Assembly (NCBI GenBank): GCA_038253885.1 | Contig: JBBSGP010000019.1 | Location: 1-58,241, forward strand | Length of the DNA stretch: 58,241 bases | From: JALZAQ01 sp038253885 | Lineage (GTDB): Bacteria > Gemmatimonadota > Gemmatimonadetes > Gemmatimonadales > Gemmatimonadaceae | Direction of reading: 5' to 3' | Shown here: piece by piece, positions 1 to 7,397 of the stretch | Layout of the letters: the number at the start of each line of letters is the position of its first letter | How positions within the stretch are numbered: the stretch's first letter is position 1 | Program-made: the position numbers and the translations under genes | The notes under the pieces: generated by a model | The model's database searches: none | Seen by the model: the letters and a program-made list of their open reading frames with translations, nothing else | Told to the model about the DNA's origin: nothing

Positions 1-666
1 CGCACGTCAACGGCGAGGGTCTGCACGACGCGCTTGGCCGACAGGTCGATGATGGTGATCGTGCCGTCCTGCGCGTTCGCCACCCACGCCTCCCGCCCAT
101 CGGGGGACACGTCAAAGCCCTCGGCGCCGCCGCCAGTGGGGACCACCGTCTCCTCCCAATCGACTCGGCGCTGCCCGCCGCGCTGCTCCATGATGGTCGC
201 GCTCCCGGAGCCGATATTTGTCGTCACGATGCGCTTGCCGTCCGCGGAGACGGTGAGCATGTGGGTTCCGTTCTGCCCCGTGCCCAGAACCCAGTCCACC
301 TTATCGGTCGACGGGTCGTAGCTACCGATGGCCTTGGCGACTTCGGAGGTGAACCAGAGCTTACCGCTGGCGAACACGAGTCCGTGCGGCCCACGCAACG
401 GGCCGAGGTCGATCACGCGCAGCGCCGTCCGTGTCAGCAGGTCGACAACGGTGATCGTGTTGTACGCCCCGCCGCCGTAGTTGGAGATGTACACCAGCTT
501 GCCGTCGGCTGACGCGACCACCTCGTGCGGGTCTGGTCCGGACGGGACCCGCGCCACGAGGGTGCGCGTCGCCGGATCGACGATGCTCAGAACGTGATCG
601 CTCTTCGCCAACACGAGCAGTACGGGAGACGGTTGCGCTACAGCGCATACCGAACCGACGAGCAGC
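1..666. repeat. Long direct repeat, copy A (YncE gene segment)
   Basis: Bases 1-666 match 9267-9930 in the same orientation at a constant offset of 9266 up to about 651. In the part compared by eye (about 310 bases) there were about 11 substitutions. A two-base gap near 652-666 marks the end of similarity. The left boundary is outside the window. Confidence 0.9.
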
Positions 667-704
667 GCTGCACCGAGGGGAGCTGCGCGGAGTAGCCAAC
701 GCAT
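1..704 (-). CDS. YncE/cytochrome-D1-like beta-propeller protein, secreted (copy 1, partial)
   Basis: The reading frame runs on the minus strand from an ATG at 704 and is still open at base 1, so about 234 N-terminal codons are present and the C-terminus lies outside the window. Residues 1-24 form a Sec signal peptide ending near CAVAQ. The rest shows YncE/NHL-type propeller blades, such as LAKSDHVLSIVDPATRT, ISNYGGGAYNTITVVDL and VSPDGREAWVANAQDGTI. This family binds ligands or acts as an extracytoplasmic scaffold; no substrate can be read here. It lies 127 bases downstream of the APC permease in the same direction and could be the last gene of that operon. A near-identical copy lies at 8978-9955. 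Confidence 0.85.
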   Translation of the reverse strand, partial: MRWLLRAAPLGAALLVGSVCAVAQPSPVLLVLAKSDHVLSIVDPATRTLVARVPSGPDPHEVVASADGKLVYISNYGGGAYNTITVVDLLTRTALRVIDLGPLRGPHGLVFASGKLWFTSEVAKAIGSYDPSTDKVDWVLGTGQNGTHMLTVSADGKRIVTTNIGSGSATIMEQRGGQRRVDWEETVVPTGGGAEGFDVSPDGREAWVANAQDGTITIIDLSAKRVVQTLAVDV

Positions 705-831
705 GTCACACCTTCGCTACCAGGGTGCGCTACGTTACCCGCTCGGCGATCGTGATGCAACGCTCGACCACGCCGAGGCCTCCTCACTGCGCAGCCAGAA
801 GTGGCGAATCCCGTCTCTGTCGAGTCTTTCG

Positions 832-2292
832 TCAGTCATCTCGAGCCGTCCTCCGCCGCGCCGACACCAGGATGCCCACCCCCAGCACGTTCGCCCCCAC
901 GATCACGAGCGCGATCTTGAACGCGAACGCCGCCACGCTCTGCACCCGGATGATCGGGAACACCGACAGCGCCAGGTAGAGCAGCGTCATCAGCAGCCCC
1001 GACATCGACACCACCCTCAGCCACACGGGCGGCCGGGGCGTGACGCCGCGCAGACCGAACAGCGGAATCGCGAACATGACGACGTATGTCAGCGCGTAGA
1101 ACATTCCGCCCGTGTTGAACAGCAGCTGGAACGCCTCCGCCTGTCCGACGCCGATGAGGCTCAGCAACGCGATCCCCAGCGCGCACGCGCCGACGATCAC
1201 GATCGAGTTCACGGGCGTCCTGTATTTCGGGTGCAACCGACTGAACCAGGCCGGCAGCAGACGATCCCATCCGGCGACCATTGGCAGGCGCGTCACCGCG
1301 GTGAAGCTCACGCTCGTCTGCGCCACACGCATCGCCAGCGTCATCAGGATCGCCACCGTCACCAGCTGGGCGGCGATGCCGAACGGGCCGAAGCCGGCAC
1401 GCAGCACCTGCGGCAGCGGGCCCACGAGGTCGATGTCGCTCGTCGGGATGTACGCGACGACGGTGCTGGTGCCGAGCACGAACATGAGAGCGATGATCGG
1501 GGCCGCAATGACCACCGAGCGCCCGACCGCGCGCGCCGGCGCCCGGGTCTCCCCCGCGAGGATCGCCACGTACTCGAACCCGCCGAGCGCGCCGAACCCG
1601 AGCTTTCCGAGGACGTTCAGGTTGTACAACGACAGCGAGGGCACGCTCGTGCGAAAGGGGTGGTACTCGCGGAGATGCCCGGTGAGCACCCCGACCACGG
1701 GCAGCACGATCAGGACGCCAAAGATCACGAGCATCATCACGCCGCCCGTGTTGTGCACCCACTTTCCCACCGACAACCCGATCGTCGATGCCACGATCAT
1801 CAGCGAGAGGATGACGGCCGAGGACAGCGCAACGAACCAGGTGCTCGTCGTCATCCAGACGGCGCTCGGTCCCAGCGCGTAGGAGAAGTAAGTGGCGCAC
1901 TGGAGCCCGATCTCCGACGTGTTCACGATCACGTAGAGCCAGAGATTCCAGGCGAGCATGAAGGCGATGGTGTCGTTGAAGCCGAGCTTCGCCCACTGGT
2001 ACAGCCCGCCCTCGAGCGGCATCAGGCGGTTGAGGTACATCACGACGGCGGCGGACGGCAGGTAGAAGAGCGTGAGGGCGAGCAGCCAGAACACGACGTG
2101 CGAGGAGCCGAGCTTCCCGGCGACGCCGATCCACGCGAGACCGACGATGAAGAGGATCTGCGTGAGCGCGAGGTCGCGGACGCCGAGCTCCTTTCTGAGC
2201 GAAGCGCTGTGCGCTTCCACTCGCGCCTCGGCCGCAGCGAGCTCGGTCGTTCGCGAGAGGGTGCGGTCCACGCCGGTGGTCGGATCCGTCAT
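832..2292 (-). CDS. APC-superfamily amino acid/amine permease
   Basis: This 486-residue integral membrane transporter has about 12 hydrophobic segments beginning near residue 35 (ALTQILFIVGLAWIGVAGK). It has the APC layout, with a soluble N-terminus, a GFEYVAILAGETRAP segment and the broken-helix pattern of amino acid/polyamine permeases. The ATG at 2292 was chosen because it overlaps the stop of the upstream micro-ORF by four bases (ATGA); the 89 extra codons upstream in the open frame are shadow of the SDR gene. It is the last clear member of an operon with a creatininase-family hydrolase and two oxidoreductases, so it probably imports their amide or amino acid substrate. That role is inferred. 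Confidence 0.88.
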   Translation of the reverse strand: MTDPTTGVDRTLSRTTELAAAEARVEAHSASLRKELGVRDLALTQILFIVGLAWIGVAGKLGSSHVVFWLLALTLFYLPSAAVVMYLNRLMPLEGGLYQWAKLGFNDTIAFMLAWNLWLYVIVNTSEIGLQCATYFSYALGPSAVWMTTSTWFVALSSAVILSLMIVASTIGLSVGKWVHNTGGVMMLVIFGVLIVLPVVGVLTGHLREYHPFRTSVPSLSLYNLNVLGKLGFGALGGFEYVAILAGETRAPARAVGRSVVIAAPIIALMFVLGTSTVVAYIPTSDIDLVGPLPQVLRAGFGPFGIAAQLVTVAILMTLAMRVAQTSVSFTAVTRLPMVAGWDRLLPAWFSRLHPKYRTPVNSIVIVGACALGIALLSLIGVGQAEAFQLLFNTGGMFYALTYVVMFAIPLFGLRGVTPRPPVWLRVVSMSGLLMTLLYLALSVFPIIRVQSVAAFAFKIALVIVGANVLGVGILVSARRRTARDD

Positions 2293-2378
2293 GCGCGTGC
2301 CTCGGCGAGAATCGTCCAGTACCGTGCCCACGCCTCGAGAGAGCCAATCACCTCGGCAAGCACGGGGGCGTGCGGCAT
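2289..2378 (-). CDS. 29-codon micro-ORF coupled to SDR and permease
   Basis: An ATG at 2378 overlaps the SDR stop by one base (TGATG), and its stop overlaps the permease start by four bases (ATGA). The peptide begins MPHAPVLAEVIGSLEAW and continues ARYWTILAEARA. It is a short amphipathic-looking sequence with two Trp and no signal or membrane span. Its placement fits a translated coupling ORF or a small partner of the permease. It may equally be only a translational bridge that lets ribosomes move from SDR to permease. No family was recognised. Confidence 0.45.
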   Translation of the reverse strand: MPHAPVLAEVIGSLEAWARYWTILAEARA

Positions 2379-3148
2379 CACCGGCCGCCGTCGATGGAGA
2401 GCACCTGGCCGGTGATCCAGCTGGCATGCTCCGATGCGAAGATGAGCACGCCGTAGGCGATGTCCTCGGCGCTGCCCAGCCGCCTGAGCGCGATGCCCTC
2501 GATGAACGCTCGCTGGCCCTCCTCGCCATAGGATTTCCACTGCCGCTCGGTCGCCGCATTGGAGCGCACGAAGCCCGGCGCGATGCAGTTGACCGTGATG
2601 CCCCACGGCCCCAGCTCGTGCGCGAGCTGCCGCGTGAGCGCGATCTGGGCGGCCTTCGCAGACGCGTACGCCTGGATGCCGGTGAGACTGATCCCCAGTC
2701 CGGCGCCGCTCGAGATGTTGACCATGCGGCCTCCGCGTGCGGCCTTCATGCCGGGCGCGACGGCCTGCGAGAAGTAGAACGCGCCGCTGACATTGACGTC
2801 GAAGACGCTCTGCCATTCCTCCGGCGTCACTTCCTCGAGCGGACGCCCCACCTGACCCAATACGCCGCCGGCATTGTTCACCAGGATGTCGACTCGCCCC
2901 GTGGCCGCGGACGCCTCGGCGACGAACCGGTCGACCGCGCGCTTGTCGCGCACGTCCACGACCCGAACGGTGCACGCAGCACCATCAGCGGAGTTGCAGA
3001 GCTGCGCTGTCTCGACCAGCTCGCTCTCGACCAGGTCGCAGCCCCAGACGCTCGCGCCGCCCCGGGCGAGGGCCAGACAGATCGCGCGCCCAAAGCCATG
3101 GGCGGCGCCGGTGACGATCGCCGTCTTCCCCCTGAACTCGAGGTTCAC
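2378..3148 (-). CDS. SDR-family NAD(P)-dependent oxidoreductase
   Basis: This is a classical short-chain dehydrogenase of 256 residues, the usual family length. The Rossmann motif TGAAHGFGR is near residue 14, NNAGG near 90, the catalytic Ser in ISSGAG near 147, and YASAK with catalytic Tyr and Lys near 160. The C-terminus SIDGGR is typical. Translation starts at a GTG that overlaps the stop of the upstream reductase by four bases (GTGA). It should interconvert an alcohol and a carbonyl in the cytoplasm. The substrate is unknown, but the operon suggests breakdown of an imported amide-containing compound. Confidence 0.92.
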   Translation of the reverse strand: MNLEFRGKTAIVTGAAHGFGRAICLALARGGASVWGCDLVESELVETAQLCNSADGAACTVRVVDVRDKRAVDRFVAEASAATGRVDILVNNAGGVLGQVGRPLEEVTPEEWQSVFDVNVSGAFYFSQAVAPGMKAARGGRMVNISSGAGLGISLTGIQAYASAKAAQIALTRQLAHELGPWGITVNCIAPGFVRSNAATERQWKSYGEEGQRAFIEGIALRRLGSAEDIAYGVLIFASEHASWITGQVLSIDGGR

Positions 3149-4179
3149 TGTTTCCCTCGGACGGGAAGGATCTCGGCGAGCGCGTCCAGCGTGTCGAGCG
3201 ATTGCGTGCGGACGCCGCTCTCGATGTCGTGAATCAGCTCGACCAGACGGGCGGTGAGCGGCGTCTCGACTCCGGCCTGAGCCCCAAGCGTCACGACGAT
3301 GCCGAGCTGCGCATCGACTTCGGTGGGTCGCTTCCGCACGGCCAGGTCGCGCCAGATGCCGCTATGTGTCTTGGCCGAGCGGCGATTGAACGCGACGAGA
3401 TCGTCGAGCGACCGCTCCGCGGCGCCGGGGGGCGCTTGTGGGAGATAGACGACCGGATCGAACCCGTCGAACCCTTCGGGCCGGACCCCGCGCGCCTCGG
3501 CGACGGCGAGAATCTCCCGCGCCAGGGCAATGTAAAGAGCGCGATACGCCGGCAGCGCGAGCGCGCTCGCGATCGGCTCGTTCGTGAGCGCGGTGGCGAA
3601 CAGCATCGCGCCGTAGGCCTCCTTGCCCCACAGGTAGCCCCAGATATTCGGCGTGACGATCGCGCGATCGTCGAAGTCGAGCCACGCATCGCGGATCGCG
3701 ACGGCGCGCGGCGTGACGCGTCCATCGAACTCGCCGACGACCACCGCGCCACGGCCCCCGTGATGGATCACGCCCGGCGCGATGTAGTCCGCGCCGAAGT
3801 TGACGAACGCCCCCACGGTGCGGTCGGCGCCAACGAGCGTTGCGATCGCGAGCTCGTTGAGCCCGTTCTGCGCCGAGATCACGCCGCCGGCGGCGCTGAG
3901 GTGCGGGAGCAGCGCGCGCGTTGCTATCTCGGTGTGATGTGCCTTGGTCGCCAGGACGATCGTGTCCCACTCGCCGGCCAACGTCTCCGGGGTGAAGGCG
4001 GGCACCCGGACGGTAAACGCCGAAAGGTGGGGGGAGCCGGTGATGGAGAGGCCGGAGCGGTGAATCGCGGCGACGTGCTCGCTGTCCGCATCGACCAGCG
4101 TCACGTCGTGGCCGGCTCGCGCGAGGTGCGCGCCGAGGGTCCCTCCGATCGCGCCCGCGCCCCAGATGAGACAGCGCAT
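3145..4179 (-). CDS. 2-dehydropantoate 2-reductase family (ApbA/PanE-like) oxidoreductase
   Basis: This 344-residue protein opens with the NADP-binding motif GAGAIGGTLGAHLARAGHDV and continues with the family hallmarks LATKAHHT and SAQNGLNE. A helical C-terminal dimerisation domain carries WGKEAYGAMLFA and EVDAQLG segments. The ATG at 4179 places the Rossmann motif at residue 7; the longer open frame upstream is shadow of the creatininase gene. It follows the creatininase-like gene by 14 bases and overlaps the SDR. In this operon it is more likely a catabolic 2-oxo-acid/hydroxy-acid reductase than the pantothenate biosynthetic enzyme, so no symbol is given. Confidence 0.88.
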   Translation of the reverse strand: MRCLIWGAGAIGGTLGAHLARAGHDVTLVDADSEHVAAIHRSGLSITGSPHLSAFTVRVPAFTPETLAGEWDTIVLATKAHHTEIATRALLPHLSAAGGVISAQNGLNELAIATLVGADRTVGAFVNFGADYIAPGVIHHGGRGAVVVGEFDGRVTPRAVAIRDAWLDFDDRAIVTPNIWGYLWGKEAYGAMLFATALTNEPIASALALPAYRALYIALAREILAVAEARGVRPEGFDGFDPVVYLPQAPPGAAERSLDDLVAFNRRSAKTHSGIWRDLAVRKRPTEVDAQLGIVVTLGAQAGVETPLTARLVELIHDIESGVRTQSLDTLDALAEILPVRGKQ

Positions 4180-4193
4180 CGTCGCCCGCGTCG

Positions 4194-4904
4194 CTAGGAC
4201 GCGCTGCCCCACGCGCCGGTGAGCAGGTCCCGCGTTTCCTCGACCGCGACCTGCCAGAGGGCGGCCATGTCCTCGTCGGAGCGCTGATAGAGGCCACCGT
4301 AGTTGCCGTCGCCGAGGTACTCTCGCAGCGCAACCGGATCGAGCGAGCGCACCCGCGCGAGATCCACCATCGGGCGCTGCGTCGCGGGGAGATCGACGCC
4401 CGGGAGCCGAGTCCAGGGGAAGTTCTCCATCCACGATCCGTGCGACGCGACGGGATCGATCTCCTGCACTTTCGCCCAGGTGCGCGGCGCGTTCCACCAG
4501 CTGTGAAAGATCACCCGGCAGTCGCCGTGGTCGGCCGTCCACTCCTGCGCGAGCTGCTGCACGGCGGCGTTGCCACCGTGGCCGTTGACGATCAGGATGC
4601 GGCGGAAGCGGCTGTGCGCCATGCTGTCGAGAATGTCGCGCACGACGCGCAGGTGCGTCTCGACACGGAGGGAGATCGAGCCCGGAAAGGCGCGGAAGTA
4701 GGGGGTCACACCGTACGCGAGGACGGGGAAGACGGGCACGCCGAGTGGCTCGGCGGCGTCTGCCGCGACGCGCTCCGGGAGGATGCAGTCCACCGTGAGC
4801 CGCAGATGGCTGTGCTGCTCGGTGCTGCCGAGGGGCAGCACGGCGCGGTCGTCGCGTTGGAGATACTCTTCCACCTGCATCCAGCTCATGTCGCCAATGC
4901 GCAT
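4194..4904 (-). CDS. Creatininase-family metal-dependent amidohydrolase
   Basis: This 236-residue protein matches the creatininase/FAPy-deformylase/MftE superfamily. It has the N-terminal metal-binding signature LPLGSTEQHSHLRLTVD, with Glu, His and Asp ligands, and the hallmark NGHGGN near residue 115. Other features are FPGSISLRVETHL and HGSWMENFPWTRL. Members hydrolyse cyclic amides or formamides, or process peptides; creatinine itself is not implied. It begins at an ATG at 4904 and is the first gene of the minus-strand operon. It diverges from the CocE-like gene across a 169-base spacer that contains a long G-run. Confidence 0.87.
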   Translation of the reverse strand: MRIGDMSWMQVEEYLQRDDRAVLPLGSTEQHSHLRLTVDCILPERVAADAAEPLGVPVFPVLAYGVTPYFRAFPGSISLRVETHLRVVRDILDSMAHSRFRRILIVNGHGGNAAVQQLAQEWTADHGDCRVIFHSWWNAPRTWAKVQEIDPVASHGSWMENFPWTRLPGVDLPATQRPMVDLARVRSLDPVALREYLGDGNYGGLYQRSDEDMAALWQVAVEETRDLLTGAWGSAS

Positions 4905-4932
4905 GTCAGGGCTCGATCCCGTGACGGCGTGT

Positions 4933-4959
4933 GGGGGGTGGGGTTGGGGGGGGGGGAGG
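4933..4959 (+). other. G-rich run with G-quadruplex potential
   Basis: Runs of 6, 4, 11 and 2 G are separated by single T, TT and A in the spacer between two divergent genes. Four or more G-tracts with 1-2 base loops meet the standard intramolecular quadruplex pattern. Position 4905-5073 holds no other gene. Confidence 0.5.
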
Positions 4960-5073
4960 CGAGAACTTACCCGCTCGCCGAGTCGAGCGGGAGGACGTCG
5001 AAGGTGGCGCTCACCCGCGGGCGGGGGCATGCTTTCGCATCCACTTCGAGCCTTCAGCCGGGTGACCAGCTTC

Positions 5074-7179
5074 ATGTCTTGTGAGAACCTTGTGAGATTG
5101 CGCGGCGCGCTAAGATGCGCCGTGATCCTCGCCCTCGGCGCCGCGGCGGGGTGCACCGGCCGCACCGACGCCCCCGCACCCACGATCGGCGGCGACTGGG
5201 ACGCGTATGTGGCGAGCGGCTCGACCGCGCGCCCGGGCTTCGTCGGGTGGCGGCGCATGGGTTTCGCACATTTCGCCGGACGCGACTCGGGCTTCGCCGG
5301 CGCGATCCGCCGCCGCACCGGCGAGCCGATGCTCGACGCGACCCATGTGATCGCGCGGGCGGACTCGGTGATGCTGAGCGGCGGTGGCGAGCAATCCATC
5401 GCGGCCGCCTGGCATGGCGACACCCTTACAGGGCTGATGCTCGCCGGCGGCAAGCCCGCTGGCCGGCGCATTCGTCTCGTGCGCCGCACCAGGCCCTTTG
5501 TCGTCGAGAAGCCGTACGCGTTGTGGCCTGGAGCAGTGTCCGACTCGCAGTACGCGGTCACGGAAGACACGCTGGTGTGGATGACGACGCGCGACGGCGC
5601 GCGGCTGGCCAGTTACGTGGCGCGTCCCACTGGTCCGGGACCGTTCGGGGTGGTGCTCCAGCGCACGCCGTACACACGCATTCTTCATCCCGCCGGCCGC
5701 TACTGGGCGTCGCGCGGATACATCTTCGTCGCGCAGCACGTGCGCGGCCGGGATGTCTCGGACGGCCGGGATTTTGGCGACTACGACACCGACGTGCGCG
5801 ACGGGTATGACGCCGTCGAGTGGGCCGCTCGGGTGCCCGCGGCAAACGGTCGCGTCGGATTGATCGGGCACTCGGATGAAGGCCGGCTCGCGTGGTACGC
5901 CGCGGTGAGCGCGCCGCCGCATCTCGCCGCCATCGCGCCGTCGGCGGCGACCGGTGACCCGTGGCGGATCGTGCCCTACGAGGACATGGTGTTCTCGCCG
6001 ATCAACGTGGCGTGGGCCTGTCTGATGCGCGCGCGCACGCTGCAGGACATCAGCGACCTGGACATCGGCGCGGCGCTCACGCACCTGCCGCTGAGCGACC
6101 TGCCTCAGCGGCTCGGGTGCGGAGACGTGCCGCTGTGGCATCGGTGGATCGCGCATCCCACGCTCGACGCGTACTGGCGCGCGCATGCGGTGACGACGAA
6201 TATCGCGAAGGTACGGTCGCCGGTGCTGCAGATCTCCGGGTGGTACGATGATTCGCGCGGCCCGATCGACTATACCGACGCGCTGAACAAAGTATCCGGG
6301 CACCCCTTCATCCGGCTCGTCATGGGGCCCGGAGCGCACAAGGGTGTCGAGTACGTGGCCGGACAATTCGGCGCGCAGTCCCGAGTCGATACGCGCCGGC
6401 TGCAGCTCCGGTGGTTCGACCACTACCTGTTGGGGAAGGACAACGGTGTCGATCGCGAGCCCCCGGTGGACCTGTTCGTGTTCGGCGACAACAGCTGGCG
6501 CAAGGAAGCCGGCTGGCCGCTCGCCCGCGCGCTGACTACCAAGTGGTACGTGGCGTCCGGTGGCAGGGCGAATACCAGCGCCGGCGACGGGGTGCTCGAT
6601 ACCATTCCGCCACGGGGGGCCGCGGCCGATACGTTCAGCTACGACCCGGCGAATCCAACGCCTTTTCTGATCGATTCGCGAGAGTTGGAGACGTCGCTCA
6701 ACGAGGATTACACGGCGCTCAACGCCTCGCGGCACGACGCGCTGGTGTTCACTTCGAGTGCGCTCACGAAACCGATCGAGGTGACCGGCCAGATGTCCGC
6801 GACGCTCTGGGCGGCGACCGATGCCAGGGACACCGACTGGAACGTGATGCTGATCGACGTCTTCCCCGACGGCCACGCGGAGCGCGTGCAGGACGGGGTG
6901 GCGCGGGCGCGATTCCGCCAGGGATTCGACCGGGAAGTGCCGCTCACGCCCGGGAAGATCGAGCGGTACGACATGGATCTGTGGTTCACGTCGCGCCTGT
7001 TCGAGCCCGGCCACCGGCTCAGGGTCAGCGTGTCGTCGGCCCTCTTTCCCAAATACGATCGGAACCTGAACACCGGCGGGAACAACGAGCGCGATAGCAC
7101 GTTCGTGGTGGCGCATCAGCGGCTCGTCCACGATACGGCGCACCCGTCGCATGTGGTTCTGCCGGTGGTACCTCGGTAG
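5074..7179 (+). CDS. CocE/NonD-family hydrolase, lipoprotein (X-Pro dipeptidyl-peptidase-like)
   Basis: A roughly 701-residue alpha/beta hydrolase with a lipoprotein signal whose lipobox is LGAAAGC, so it should be membrane-anchored outside the cytoplasm. After a beta-rich N-terminal domain the CocE/NonD region starts at TRDGARLASYVARP. The catalytic triad can be read: Ser near 267 in GHSDEG, Asp near 392 in SGWYDD and His near 422 in GPGAHKG. The C-terminal jelly-roll domain (PIEVTGQMSATLWAATDA, RLRVSVSS) is typical of the family. The ATG at 5074 was chosen because it directly precedes the signal; a GTG 18 bases later is an alternative. It likely cleaves an ester or amide, with unknown substrate. 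Confidence 0.9.
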   Translation: MSCENLVRLRGALRCAVILALGAAAGCTGRTDAPAPTIGGDWDAYVASGSTARPGFVGWRRMGFAHFAGRDSGFAGAIRRRTGEPMLDATHVIARADSVMLSGGGEQSIAAAWHGDTLTGLMLAGGKPAGRRIRLVRRTRPFVVEKPYALWPGAVSDSQYAVTEDTLVWMTTRDGARLASYVARPTGPGPFGVVLQRTPYTRILHPAGRYWASRGYIFVAQHVRGRDVSDGRDFGDYDTDVRDGYDAVEWAARVPAANGRVGLIGHSDEGRLAWYAAVSAPPHLAAIAPSAATGDPWRIVPYEDMVFSPINVAWACLMRARTLQDISDLDIGAALTHLPLSDLPQRLGCGDVPLWHRWIAHPTLDAYWRAHAVTTNIAKVRSPVLQISGWYDDSRGPIDYTDALNKVSGHPFIRLVMGPGAHKGVEYVAGQFGAQSRVDTRRLQLRWFDHYLLGKDNGVDREPPVDLFVFGDNSWRKEAGWPLARALTTKWYVASGGRANTSAGDGVLDTIPPRGAAADTFSYDPANPTPFLIDSRELETSLNEDYTALNASRHDALVFTSSALTKPIEVTGQMSATLWAATDARDTDWNVMLIDVFPDGHAERVQDGVARARFRQGFDREVPLTPGKIERYDMDLWFTSRLFEPGHRLRVSVSSALFPKYDRNLNTGGNNERDSTFVVAHQRLVHDTAHPSHVVLPVVPR

Positions 7180-7190
7180 ACCCAGCAAGC

Positions 7191-7340
7191 GTGACGCCCC
7201 TGCTCCGAGATCGATATCCGCTAGAGCGCGTGATGGGGGTACGCGCGCTCACCGCCTCCGCCTTCAACATGACCGTGGGATCCGGGATCTTCATCCTCCC
7301 GCGATCGTGCCGCGCCCCTCGCGTGACTGTGCGTATGTAG
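7191..7340 (+). pseudogene. N-terminal stump of a second APC permease
   Basis: From a GTG at 7191 the frame encodes about 37 residues typical of the start of an amino acid permease: TPLLRDRYPLERVMGVRALT followed by ASAFNMTVGSGIFILP, the conserved first membrane helix. After that Pro the sequence becomes Arg-rich and stops at 7340. The rest of the roughly 450-residue transporter is missing, and nothing downstream in 7341-7397 resumes it. The family differs from the intact permease at 832-2292. It is a deletion remnant immediately after the CocE-like gene. Confidence 0.7.
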
Positions 7341-7397
7341 CGCATTGTATATCAGCCCGAAATTATATGCATACCCAGTTCCTGCCATGAGGGAGCG

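Noticed and set aside
703..2415. Open frame of 570 codons on the plus strand
   Set aside because: Its Arg/His/Gln-rich translation is the antisense shadow of the APC permease; no domain or signal.
2289..2975. 228-codon minus-strand frame containing the micro-ORF
   Set aside because: All but the last 29 codons are out-of-frame reading of the SDR gene; only the coupled 3' part was kept.
5110..7188. Open frame of 692 codons on the minus strand
   Set aside because: Antisense shadow of the CocE-like hydrolase, which has an intact triad and lipobox.
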